The notes below the pieces were generated by a model that searched no databases, was not told the DNA's origin, and was given only the letters and a program-made list of their open reading frames with translations. From Bacteroidota bacterium (GTDB taxonomy: Bacteria; Bacteroidota; Bacteroidia; Chitinophagales; Chitinophagaceae), in contig JAUZOA010000032.1 in NCBI GenBank assembly GCA_030706685.1, positions 1-51,819 on the forward strand: 51,819 nt of DNA, written 5' to 3'. The translations under genes were made by a program, and so were the position numbers. How positions within the stretch are numbered: position 1 is the stretch's first letter; each line of letters begins with the position of its first letter. Positions 22,893-31,059 of this stretch are shown one piece after another.

Positions 22893-25220
22893 ATGTCACC
22901 CGGCCAACCATCTTCTAACCTCCGCTTTTTGAAAACTATCATAGCCGGTTGGTTTATGGTATCGGCTGTTTCCTGCACTATCGTCAAAAAATATCAGCCC
23001 AATAAACCGTTTGTCTACAAAACAAATATCAATCTTATTGGGAACTTCTCCAATGAAGAAAAGGACCGTCTTATAACGAGCCTGAAAGGCCAGTTGGATG
23101 ACAGCGTAGTGGTGAAGATAGCACACAACCCTTTTCCTGTTATCAGGCATCCGTCCCAGTATGACAGCACTGCCGCCGACAGGTCAATTATGTTCATGCG
23201 GGCATTACTCATTTCATTGGGTTATTTTGGTGATTCCATGTGGTATGACCATAAAATAAAAGTGGTAAATAAAGATCAGTACCGTACCACAATTAATTTT
23301 TATGTACGACCCGGCAACCAGGTAAAACTTGATTCAATCAGCTACTCGCTGAAACAGCCGGAACTGCAAAGACTGACCGATTCTTCCAGGAACCAGGCCC
23401 TCATTAAGAAAGGCGATCCATTTGCGAAAGCCGCCATATCGGCGGAATTGGACAGGCTGACCGAGCTTTATCGTAATAACGGGTACCTGCGATTCACCCG
23501 CGATCAATTGGTCGGCATCTGGGATACGCTGGACGTTTCTTTGCTGCAACCCAACCTCGGCTTCTTTGAACAATTGCAGGCGTTAAAAAGGCAGAGCGAA
23601 CGAAGGCAAAACCCCACCGCCAATCTCGAGATCTATTTAAAGAATGCTGACAGCGTCAAATTAACCAAGTATTATATCGGCAATGTAACCATCTATCCTG
23701 CCTATTCCGTCGACACTTCTGGCCGGAAGCGAGAAGATATAGTAAAAGGGATCAGGGTGATTCAATATGGTAAAAAGAAATTTAAGGCAAGCATATTTCC
23801 TCCTAATATTTATCTTCCCCGCGACAGCGTATACCGCCAGCGACGGTATGTCCGCACACTCAATCGCCTCAATGTAATTGGCGCCTGGCGGCTGGTAAAT
23901 ATTGACCAGGTACTCCGCAAGGGCCAGGATACAGTTGATTTTGTGATCCGGCTTACCCCGGCAAAGAAACAATCGTTCACCACCAACCTTGAAGGAAGCA
24001 TCAACCAAAGCGCTATTTCCGGGACGCTTTTTGGTCTCGGTGTCAACGCTGGAATTCAAAACAGGAATGCCTGGAAAGCCGCCAACTATTCCAGTACCAA
24101 CCTCCGTTATGGTATTGAATTTGGCAACAGCGGAAGCGACCAGTTTATCCAAACAAGACAAATCAGCGCGAGCAATAATATATATTTCCCCAGGGCAGTA
24201 CTTTTTGATAAATATATTCCGGAGAACAGGAAAGACAACTGGAGAACCGTTTTCTCCACCAATGCCGCATATACAGACAGGCGTTTCCTGTTCAGCCTTA
24301 CAACATTTAACGTTGCCTGGGGTTACGAATATCAGAGAAGAAAACTATTGCTGACATTCAAGTTCCCCAATATCGAGTATTCCTTCCTGAAAAAAAGAGA
24401 TAGCCTGGATCACCTTATCAGGGACAATCCATCCCTGAAAAATATTTTTACCGATGGTCTTATTGTTTCTTCTGTAGTCAATCTTACACTTACCGGCGGC
24501 AAAGGAAATGGCCTTAATGTTTTCCGCGCCAATTTTGAAGGCGCTCCTTATTTCGCAGGCTGGATTCATAACAACGCTTTTCTCGATTCGCAATTATATC
24601 GTTTCGTCAAACTGGACGCGGAATTTGCACGCCTGGTCCGGTTCAGAAAAAGTTCTATCGCTATGCGGGTATTTGGCGGCGTAGGATTAGCGGACCCTTT
24701 CAACACCACCGTAAACCCGGATAAGACAAAATCATTGCCTTTCTTCAAACAATATTTCAGTGGTGGTCCTAATAGTATGCGTGCCTGGTCATTGAGAAGA
24801 TTGGGACCGGGATCTACGATCAAAGATTTTGTCGGTGGCGATGGAACGCCGGACCGCTATGGAGATATGCAATTGGAAGCTAATCTTGAATATCGTTTCC
24901 CGATTGCCAAACCCTTGGGAGTAAAAGTAAATGGCGCTTTGTTTACCGATATCGGCAATGTATGGCTCCTGAAAAATAACGCCGGTCCTCCTGAAGAAGT
25001 TTTTGATTTCAGCCATCTTGGGAAAGACATCGCTGTGGGAGCTGGCGCGGGTTTGAGGATTGACCTTGATTTTTTTGTAATCCGTTTCGATTATTCCTAC
25101 AAAGTAAAAGATCCAAGTCCGTCATTAGCTAATGCATCCCTTCAAAATAAATGGTTTGGCTACCCATTTTTCAAAGGCGCCCAATTCCAGTTAGGTATCG
25201 GCTATCCATTTATCTTTTAA
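22893..25220 (+). CDS. tamL: TamL-type outer-membrane assembly lipoprotein (Omp85 family)
   Basis: The 775-residue protein has a long signal ending in lipobox VSAVSC (Cys28), marking it as a lipoprotein. Its N-terminal half holds POTRA-like repeats (RTTINFYVRPGNQVKLDSISY; DPFAKAAISAELDRLTELYRNNGY, split here by a short gap). The C-terminal third is the Omp85 barrel with the late FSGGPNSMRAWSLRRLGPGS, corresponding to the conserved lid-lock loop, followed by LGVKVNGALFTDIGNVW and a final strand QLGIGYPFIF. Bacteroidota carry TamL, a lipidated BamA/TamA relative that works with TamB; tamB is not seen here. It diverges from the methyltransferase gene. Confidence 0.9.
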   Translation: MSPGQPSSNLRFLKTIIAGWFMVSAVSCTIVKKYQPNKPFVYKTNINLIGNFSNEEKDRLITSLKGQLDDSVVVKIAHNPFPVIRHPSQYDSTAADRSIMFMRALLISLGYFGDSMWYDHKIKVVNKDQYRTTINFYVRPGNQVKLDSISYSLKQPELQRLTDSSRNQALIKKGDPFAKAAISAELDRLTELYRNNGYLRFTRDQLVGIWDTLDVSLLQPNLGFFEQLQALKRQSERRQNPTANLEIYLKNADSVKLTKYYIGNVTIYPAYSVDTSGRKREDIVKGIRVIQYGKKKFKASIFPPNIYLPRDSVYRQRRYVRTLNRLNVIGAWRLVNIDQVLRKGQDTVDFVIRLTPAKKQSFTTNLEGSINQSAISGTLFGLGVNAGIQNRNAWKAANYSSTNLRYGIEFGNSGSDQFIQTRQISASNNIYFPRAVLFDKYIPENRKDNWRTVFSTNAAYTDRRFLFSLTTFNVAWGYEYQRRKLLLTFKFPNIEYSFLKKRDSLDHLIRDNPSLKNIFTDGLIVSSVVNLTLTGGKGNGLNVFRANFEGAPYFAGWIHNNAFLDSQLYRFVKLDAEFARLVRFRKSSIAMRVFGGVGLADPFNTTVNPDKTKSLPFFKQYFSGGPNSMRAWSLRRLGPGSTIKDFVGGDGTPDRYGDMQLEANLEYRFPIAKPLGVKVNGALFTDIGNVWLLKNNAGPPEEVFDFSHLGKDIAVGAGAGLRIDLDFFVIRFDYSYKVKDPSPSLANASLQNKWFGYPFFKGAQFQLGIGYPFIF

Positions 25221-25227
25221 TTTCCTG

Positions 25228-25355
25228 TTTGCTGGATGCTGGATACTGGATGCTGGATACTAGATGCTGGATCTTACAGCGGGTAGTTGTTATATTAGTT
25301 GAGTCCACTGCTTTCAGTATCTAGTATCCAGCATCCAGCATCTAGTATCTGTCAT
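25228..25355. repeat. Stuttered hairpin of GGATGCTGGATACT words
   Basis: The left arm repeats GGATGCTGGATACTGGATGC and TGGATACTAGATGC (about 25233-25270). The right arm is the complement, AGTATCTAGTATCCAGCATC and CAGCATCTAGTATC (about 25316-25350). About 45 unique bases separate them. It lies between the convergent tamL and truB genes, and the truB stop codon is inside the right arm. Confidence 0.85.
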
Positions 25356-26034
25356 CCGGCGCCTGCTGTTTCTCAAACTCCGCAATCGTCATTGCATCGC
25401 TTAGTTTGAATTCCCCGATTCGTGTCCTGCATAAACTGCTGAGATAAGCTCCGCATCCCAGTGTATTGCCAAAATCATGGGCAAGGCTCCGGATATATGT
25501 GCCGGTAGAACAAACGACACGGAAATGCACCACCGGCATCTCTATTTTTGTTATTTCGAATTCCTGGATCGTTACCTTTCTTGGTTCAATCTGTACTTCT
25601 TTCCCTTGTCTTGCCAGTTCATACACTCTTTTACCGCCAATTTTGATAGCCGAATGAGCAGGAGGCACCTGCATAATGTCACCCGTCCATTGCGCAGCAG
25701 CATTCATAATATCCTGCGCGGTTATATTATCCAAAGATTTAAAATTCCCCGGTTCACTTTCCAGGTCGTAGGTGGGTGTGGCAGCCCCGAGAGTAAAAGT
25801 GCCGGTATATTCTTTTTCTCTGGCCATGTATTCATTGATCTTTTTGGTAAACTTTCCGGTACAGATAATCAACAACCCGGTAGCCAGCGGATCCAATGTG
25901 CCTGCGTGTCCCACTTTCTTTATCCGGATAAGATTGCGGATCTTTCTTACCGCATCAAAGGATGTCCATCGCAGGGGTTTGTTGATAAGCAGTACCTGCC
26001 CTGCTTCGAAGATTTCTTTGGGTTGATTGTCCAC
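25342..26034 (-). CDS. truB: tRNA pseudouridine-55 synthase
   Basis: The 230-residue enzyme isomerises U55 in the tRNA T-loop. The catalytic motif KVGHAGTLDPLATGLL holds Asp48. GQVLLINKPLRWTSFDAVR, EYTGTFTLGAATPTYDLES and CSTGTYIRSLAHDFG are family landmarks. There is no PUA domain, as is common in Bacteroidota. The last residues (APDDRY) are translated from the GGATGCTGG-type repeat that follows the gene, so the C-terminal end has been set by the repeat. Upstream, after a short GTACGAAGTAC hairpin, lies the DUF58 gene in the same orientation. Confidence 0.95.
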   Translation of the reverse strand: MDNQPKEIFEAGQVLLINKPLRWTSFDAVRKIRNLIRIKKVGHAGTLDPLATGLLIICTGKFTKKINEYMAREKEYTGTFTLGAATPTYDLESEPGNFKSLDNITAQDIMNAAAQWTGDIMQVPPAHSAIKIGGKRVYELARQGKEVQIEPRKVTIQEFEITKIEMPVVHFRVVCSTGTYIRSLAHDFGNTLGCGAYLSSLCRTRIGEFKLSDAMTIAEFEKQQAPDDRY

Positions 26035-26040
26035 CGGGCA

Positions 26041-26146
26041 AATGTACGAAGTACAAAGTACGAAGTTAGAAGTACGATGTACGCCAGTCTGGCAATTGAA
26101 ATGTCTTTTGAACTTTCGGAGAGGCGTACATCGTACTTAAATCGAG
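26041..26146. repeat. Stuttered hairpin of GTACGAAGTAC words
   Basis: GTACGAAGTACAAAGTACGA and AGTACGATGTACGCC (about 26044-26083) face the complementary GGCGTACATCGTACTT (about 26122-26137). The 3' end of the DUF58 gene runs into the right arm. Confidence 0.75.
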
Positions 26147-27462
26147 GTTCTGGTCTTTAATTCAAGGTACTTATTCACGGTAGTAACCGTCAGGTTTTCC
26201 GGCGAAGTGAGGATCGAAAGGATGCCATTTTGATGTAATTCCTTTACCATTAGCCTTTTTTCAAAAGCAAATTTTTCCGCTATGGTTTTGATATAAATAT
26301 CTTCCAGTTTAGCGGCTTTTTTATCAATCAGTGATTTCAGTTCAGTATTTTCAAAAAATACCACGAGCAATAAATGATAATGGGCGATCTTTTTTAAAGC
26401 AGGCATTTCCCGTTGCAGGCTTTCCAATGATTCAAAATTGGTGAATAAAATAAGCAGGCTGCGGTTAGTGATCCGGTTGCGGATGACCGAAAACAATTTT
26501 TCGAAATCAGGTTCCAAAAAGCGGGTTTGCTGCTTGTACAATGTCTCAAGCACAAGATTCATCTGGGTCGGTTTTTTATCCGCCGGCACAAAAGTGTCCA
26601 GGTTCTCTGCAAAAGTGATCAATCCCGCTTTATCCTGTTTGACCAATGCTACATTGGCCAGTACCAATGACGCGTTAATAGCATAATCCAGCAGGGTCAT
26701 CCCGTTGAAAGGCATTTTCATTACCCTCCCTTTGTTGATAAGACAGTAGATTTGCTGGCTTCGTTCATCCGTATAATTATTTACCATCAGGTTATCCTTC
26801 CGGGCAGTCGCTTTCCAATTGATAGTCCGGTAATCATCTCCCCGTACATATTCTTTGATCTGTTCAAACTCCATACTATGTCCAAGCCTGCGAACCCGTT
26901 TTACACCTACCTCCTGCAGCCGGTTGCTGACGGCCAGCAACTGGTATCGCCGCATCTGCACGTACGAAGGATACACTTTTACTATTTCATTTGCCGGGAA
27001 AGTATAACGCCGCTTCACCAATTGCAGCGGCGCATGTACATATACATTGATATTATCAAAAACATACTCACCCCTCGAGGCGGGTTTAAGGGAGTATTCC
27101 AGTTCCCGTTTTTCATTACCACCGATCTTCAATTTTCTTATCCATTTCCTTTCCTGGAATTGTACCGGCAGTTCATCTATAATACTTATCCTTACCGTGA
27201 ATAAATATTTGTTTTCAAGATGAAGCGCTATTTTATTTTCATCCCCGATACTGAAGCGGCCGGCCGTGACGCGGGTGGCAGAAAAACCATCTTGTTTGCC
27301 GTATACCAGCAATGCGTCGATCAATACCGCAATCCCGAGTAATAATAATATCAACCCGCCAAGCCGGAAAATAAGAGGGAGAAAATAACTCAATACAAAG
27401 ATCACCGCCGCTGCACCCGCGATGTAATAGACGATTTTGTTTAAGTAGAAGGACTTTATCAA
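26137..27462 (-). CDS. DUF58 membrane protein of the MoxR cluster
   Basis: The 441-residue protein has two adjacent N-terminal membrane helices (VYYIAGAAAVIFVLSYFLPL and LGGLILLLLGIAVLIDALLV). A cytoplasmic or periplasmic part then carries the DUF58 signature EYVRGDDYRTINWKATAR near the middle, and a von Willebrand A-like fold follows (LLDYAINASLVLANVAL; SLLILFTNFESLESL). DUF58 genes accompany MoxR ATPases throughout bacteria, probably in chaperone-like assembly or envelope stress functions. The four-helix-bundle gene with its inverted repeats separates it from moxR, about 500 bases upstream. Confidence 0.88.
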   Translation of the reverse strand: MIKSFYLNKIVYYIAGAAAVIFVLSYFLPLIFRLGGLILLLLGIAVLIDALLVYGKQDGFSATRVTAGRFSIGDENKIALHLENKYLFTVRISIIDELPVQFQERKWIRKLKIGGNEKRELEYSLKPASRGEYVFDNINVYVHAPLQLVKRRYTFPANEIVKVYPSYVQMRRYQLLAVSNRLQEVGVKRVRRLGHSMEFEQIKEYVRGDDYRTINWKATARKDNLMVNNYTDERSQQIYCLINKGRVMKMPFNGMTLLDYAINASLVLANVALVKQDKAGLITFAENLDTFVPADKKPTQMNLVLETLYKQQTRFLEPDFEKLFSVIRNRITNRSLLILFTNFESLESLQREMPALKKIAHYHLLLVVFFENTELKSLIDKKAAKLEDIYIKTIAEKFAFEKRLMVKELHQNGILSILTSPENLTVTTVNKYLELKTRTSI

Positions 27463-27465
27463 AGT

Positions 27466-27495
27466 TAGTTATGAGTTATAGGTTATGAGTTACGG
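27466..27495 (+). repeat. Left inverted repeat of the four-helix-bundle cassette
   Basis: TTATGAGTTATAGGTTATGA followed by GTTACGG is the reverse complement, with few changes, of 27926-27953. The last two codons and stop of the four-helix-bundle gene (AAC TCA TAA on the minus strand) are part of it. Confidence 0.85.
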
Positions 27496-27890
27496 GTTTT
27501 AGCCCTCCTTTCATCGGTGATTTTTTGTTTTACCTTTTTTATTAATTCTCCGATTTGCTTTCCAAGAAATTTTGCTTCATTATTAAGGCTATTCCCGGTC
27601 GTTTCATCTATATAATTCATTTTCCTGACAAAAAGAATCTTATTCCTTATTTCGCCACAAGATCCTTTTGCAACACGTAAAAACCTGTGAAAATCAGGAT
27701 TATTATCATATTCAAAACCTTCAGAAATATTATCTGAAATTGATATTGCTGCGCCTTTTAGTTGATTTTTCAGCGTATGGTCTTTATTAATAAATCTATT
27801 TGCATCTGCAAGCTTGTAAATCTTGACAGCAAGCTCCTGCGCCTTTTGCCATATAATCAAATCTTCAAACGATGTTATTTTATTTGACAT
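27483..27890 (-). CDS. Four-helix-bundle (23S rRNA IVS-type) protein
   Basis: The 135-residue protein belongs to the four-helix-bundle family first met in 23S rRNA intervening sequences: SFEDLIIWQKAQELAVKIYK, LKNQLKGAAISISDNISEGF, HRFLRVAKGSCGEIRNKILF and a last helix near FLGKQIGELIKKVKQKI. Its biochemical role is unknown to me; the family forms pentameric or bundle assemblies and often lies alone or in mobile contexts. Here it sits between inverted repeats inside the DUF58-MoxR operon, where it has no obvious functional tie. The C-terminal codons lie within the left repeat. It looks like a passenger gene on a small cassette. Confidence 0.88.
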   Translation of the reverse strand: MSNKITSFEDLIIWQKAQELAVKIYKLADANRFINKDHTLKNQLKGAAISISDNISEGFEYDNNPDFHRFLRVAKGSCGEIRNKILFVRKMNYIDETTGNSLNNEAKFLGKQIGELIKKVKQKITDERRAKTRNS

Positions 27891-27925
27891 GGAATAATTA
27901 TTGATTACATGATAGTCCCCTTAAC

Positions 27926-27953
27926 ACGTAACTCATAACTTTTAACTCATAAC
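27926..27953 (+). repeat. Right inverted repeat of the four-helix-bundle cassette
   Basis: ACGTAACTCATAACTTTTAA followed by CTCATAAC is the complement of the left repeat at 27466-27495. Each arm contains the nonamer ACTCATAAC twice. It lies between the four-helix-bundle start and the moxR stop. Confidence 0.85.
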
Positions 27954-27961
27954 CCCCAATC

Positions 27962-28960
27962 TTACCTCGGCACATCCATCCCCTGAATAATCTGCCTGAT
28001 TACTTCATCTTCGGTAATACCTTCCATCTCTTTATCAGGCGCAAGGATAATACGGTGACGAAGAACCGGTATCACTACTTCACGTATGTCATCCGGCGTT
28101 GTAAAATCACGTCCCTGCATAGCCGCAATGGCTTTAGCAGAATTCATTACCGCTAACGAAGCCCTTGGAGAAGCGCCGAGATAGATGGATTTATGATTCC
28201 GGGTCTGGTGAATAAGCCTGGCAATGAACTGCAAAAGCTTTTCTTCCATTAAAATATTTTTGATCTGGGCTTTCAGGCTGTTTATTTGCTGCCCGTTCAA
28301 AACAGGTTTGACAATATCGTTGACAGAAGTATTTCCCATTTGGTGAAACTGTGTAAGAATCGATAATTCTTCCGATTCATCGGGATAGGGAACAATTATT
28401 TTAAATAAAAAACGGTCGAGCTGTGCTTCCGGCAAACGATAAGTTCCTTCCTGTTCTACCGGGTTTTGCGTAGCCAGTACCATAAATGGTGAAGCCATAG
28501 GATATGTTTTTCCATCTACCGATGCCTGTCTTTCTTCCATGATCTCCAGCAATGCGGATTGCGTTTTTGCCGGAGCCCTGTTGATCTCGTCTACCAATAC
28601 GATGTTACTGAATACAGGTCCTTTTTTAAATTCAAAAGACGCTTCCTTGGGATTGAATACAGGCGTGCCCAGTACATCGGAAGGCATCAGGTCAGGAGTG
28701 AACTGAACCCGGGAGAACCCTGTGTCAAGGCAGCGGGCAACTAATTTAGCCGTTAACGTTTTGGCGACTCCGGGCACTCCTTCTATCAATACATGCCCAT
28801 CGGCCAGTAAGGCTGCAATAATCAACTTGACCATTTCATCCTGGCCCACGATCACTTTTTTAATCTCCTTACGGATAGCTAATACTGCATCGCTTAATGC
28901 AGTCAGGTCGGTTCGTTGCTGAAATAACTGTTCTTCCATGTTTATTTTTTGGGCCTCCAC
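27962..28960 (-). CDS. MoxR-type AAA+ ATPase
   Basis: The 332-residue ATPase has Walker A GVPGVAKT (61-68), Walker B VLVDEIN (121-127), an early KKVIVGQDEMV, sensor-1 region ATQNPVEQEGTYRLPEAQLD, and the late GASPRASLAVMNSAKAIAA with the sensor-2 Arg. MoxR proteins act as chaperone-like ATPases with DUF58/VWA partners; here the cluster also has SpoIIM-, DUF4129- and DUF4350-like membrane proteins. The ATG at 28939 is an alternative start. It lies 42 bases after the DUF4350 gene, separated by a C/G-rich hairpin. Confidence 0.95.
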   Translation of the reverse strand: MEAQKINMEEQLFQQRTDLTALSDAVLAIRKEIKKVIVGQDEMVKLIIAALLADGHVLIEGVPGVAKTLTAKLVARCLDTGFSRVQFTPDLMPSDVLGTPVFNPKEASFEFKKGPVFSNIVLVDEINRAPAKTQSALLEIMEERQASVDGKTYPMASPFMVLATQNPVEQEGTYRLPEAQLDRFLFKIIVPYPDESEELSILTQFHQMGNTSVNDIVKPVLNGQQINSLKAQIKNILMEEKLLQFIARLIHQTRNHKSIYLGASPRASLAVMNSAKAIAAMQGRDFTTPDDIREVVIPVLRHRIILAPDKEMEGITEDEVIRQIIQGMDVPR

Positions 28961-28965
28961 CTCTT

Positions 28966-29001
28966 CCCCTTTTCCATAAATGGAGTGGGGTCCGGGGTGA
29001 G
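28966..29001. repeat. C/G-rich hairpin between the DUF4350 gene and moxR
   Basis: On the minus strand CTCACCCCGGACCCCACTCC is followed after ATTTAT by GGAAAAGGGGAAGAGGTGGA. The two parts pair. The same type of sequence occurs in frame at 16936 and 41759. Confidence 0.65.
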
Positions 29002-29002
29002 A

Positions 29003-30241
29003 CTAAATTTTATTATAAAAAGATTCCAATCGTTTATGAAAATAGATCAATTGATGGTCATTTATGACAGGAGCGCCTTCCATATCCCGTATAAAGAAAA
29101 CAATGTTTCGTATCTCTGTTTCATCCGCGCCGGTTTTAAACTGCAGGTTTTTTATAAGATCTTCGTTCAGCACTGTAGTAGACAGCTTATACCGGGTGCG
29201 CACATGTTCGAGAAAATAAGCTGCCATCTTGCGGCAAAGATTTTTGTGATCCCCTTTATCATAATATAGCCGGCCAATGGTTTTTACAAAATCAAGTGAA
29301 TCATTGCGGGGCCTTGTTATCAACGGGATATACCGTTGCTTTCTCCGCATTTCCAGCAACACATATACCAGCAAAGCAAAAATAGCCGTCAGTAATCCCC
29401 ACTTCAGTGAATCATATTTAAACAAAGCTGATAACCATCCCTTGCTGTTGTCGCGGCCCCGGCCCCGGGAAGATGACTTTTTCTGCAGGTAATATTCGTC
29501 CCATACAACTGTTTTTGTATGCTGCGGAATAATAGAAAGGATGTCTTCGTAATAGCCTATATTTCTATCGCTGAGTAAAAAATAATTGCTGAAAGCCATA
29601 GGCGCAAGGTGAAGATAAAGATTCCCTTGCCCGGCTTTTAAATGTATAAAGTTGACAGCGCCATTATCTCCTCTTCCAAGAACGGTTGTCGTAGAAGAAT
29701 CTATTTTATAAAAATGACATCCGAGCCGCTTGCCCGGGTAAACATAGCTATAACTTCGCCTGAAAGGAGGGTTGGTCAACGAAACCCTCAACGTATCTTC
29801 TTCTTCCACTCCGCTGTCAAAAAAATCAAACATATTGAGATAGCTGATACTGCAATTCATGATTTTTTTGGCTTCATCCGAAACAATGGCCGTGCTGATA
29901 AAAACATCATTACCATTCTCCGCAAACCGGATAAGTTTCTTCATCTCAAATTCGTCGGCATAAAACACCGGCGACACAATGATCAATGCCTGTCCGCCGT
30001 CATAATTGGAAAGCGAATCCCAGTAGCCCGGTTCCTGGTTATTAGCTGAAATGGACGCCCCGGGGAAGAGATGTTTCAATCCTTCATAAGCGACGTAAGT
30101 ACCATAAGGAATCTTATCCTTCTTCCGGAAAGAGATACGCTCATCAAGCGTTTTTTCGTGGTAATTACTGGCGGTAACTACCAGGAAAACCGCGGCGATG
30201 GCGATAATGCCGATAAGTGTATATGGGAGGTATTGTTTCAA
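29003..30241 (-). CDS. DUF4350-type membrane protein
   Basis: The 412-residue protein begins with a membrane anchor (YLPYTLIGIIAIAAVFLVVTAS). A soluble domain with the DUF4350 look follows (PYGTYVAYEGLKHLFPGA; DEFEMKKLIRFAENGNDVFIS), related in fold to the glutamine-amidotransferase-like GATase region of the Gld/ABC accessory proteins. A second helix lies at about 275-295 (WGLLTAIFALLVYVLLEM) and a cytoplasmic helical tail ends the protein. A basic Ser/Arg patch (KSSSRGRGRDNS) precedes the second helix. It is two bases downstream of the DUF4129-like gene and part of the MoxR operon. Confidence 0.8.
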   Translation of the reverse strand: MKQYLPYTLIGIIAIAAVFLVVTASNYHEKTLDERISFRKKDKIPYGTYVAYEGLKHLFPGASISANNQEPGYWDSLSNYDGGQALIIVSPVFYADEFEMKKLIRFAENGNDVFISTAIVSDEAKKIMNCSISYLNMFDFFDSGVEEEDTLRVSLTNPPFRRSYSYVYPGKRLGCHFYKIDSSTTTVLGRGDNGAVNFIHLKAGQGNLYLHLAPMAFSNYFLLSDRNIGYYEDILSIIPQHTKTVVWDEYYLQKKSSSRGRGRDNSKGWLSALFKYDSLKWGLLTAIFALLVYVLLEMRRKQRYIPLITRPRNDSLDFVKTIGRLYYDKGDHKNLCRKMAAYFLEHVRTRYKLSTTVLNEDLIKNLQFKTGADETEIRNIVFFIRDMEGAPVINDHQLIYFHKRLESFYNKI

Positions 30242-30243
30242 TA

Positions 30244-31059
30244 TTATTTCAGCCTGTTGTCAAAGTTTTCAAAATCGTTTTTTATGATCCCGAATTTTTC
30301 AGGGTCAATATCGAATTGCCCGTACCAGCAATATTCATAATTGCGGGTAAGGCGAAAAAAATCACCATAATAGTTTGAAGAGTGAAGCTGTAACAGGTAA
30401 TCGAAATTAGTCCGGTTCTGCTTATAGTCGATGATTTTTTTATTCGAAAGATTGGTGAGCATACGTAAAAACATCAGCCGCACAGCAAGACGATAATTAG
30501 TATCCTTTATTGCTTTTTCAATTCCTTTCTGGTAATTGATCTCAAAAATATTACCGGTTTCTGCATCACTTTCCTCTCCCTCCCCGATAATTTTATTTTT
30601 CCGGCGAAATAAGCCGACATTGCTGTTGGCCAGGTAAATGATCACAAAAGCTGCAAATCCCCCGATGATGGCAAGCCATAAGATTGTCTGGAAAAGAGGC
30701 CGCCGGGTAAAAGGAATTTCGCTTTCCGGGTCTTTCTTTTGTTTTTGAAAAACATGATTCGCATACCAGAAATCATCATCCGCTGCCATTTTCCTGGCTA
30801 CGCTATCCGGTAATTTTCTCAGGTACAGCGAATCGGGTCCGCCCCCGCCTGGTTGTAATTCCTTTTTGGTGAAATATTCCGGCGTGTTTGTTTTGGACGA
30901 ATCCTGGTATTGAGTGCCGGTATTTTCATCGGGATTCTGCTCATAGGGGGCGGCGCTATCCGCTTGCGGTTTATCCTGGGCATAAAATGATCCGGGAATA
31001 AGAACGAAGAAAAGGACAGGCGTTATTTTTTTATAATAATATTTCAGGAAAGTCGCCAC
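30244..31059 (-). CDS. DUF4129-like membrane protein of the MoxR cluster
   Basis: The 271-residue protein is best started at GTG 31059, because AGGAGG lies seven bases upstream (31067-31072) and the G of the preceding TAG stop is the first base of the GTG, a one-base overlap that implies coupled translation. A longer frame would overlap spoIIM by over 100 bases. It has a signal or first helix (ITPVLFFVLIPGSFYAQ), a Pro/Gln/Gly-rich periplasmic stretch, a membrane helix (TILWLAIIGGFAAFVIIYLA) and a helical C-terminal part (YRLAVRLMFLRMLTNLSNKK), the usual DUF4129 end. Confidence 0.82.
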   Translation of the reverse strand: MATFLKYYYKKITPVLFFVLIPGSFYAQDKPQADSAAPYEQNPDENTGTQYQDSSKTNTPEYFTKKELQPGGGGPDSLYLRKLPDSVARKMAADDDFWYANHVFQKQKKDPESEIPFTRRPLFQTILWLAIIGGFAAFVIIYLANSNVGLFRRKNKIIGEGEESDAETGNIFEINYQKGIEKAIKDTNYRLAVRLMFLRMLTNLSNKKIIDYKQNRTNFDYLLQLHSSNYYGDFFRLTRNYEYCWYGQFDIDPEKFGIIKNDFENFDNRLK

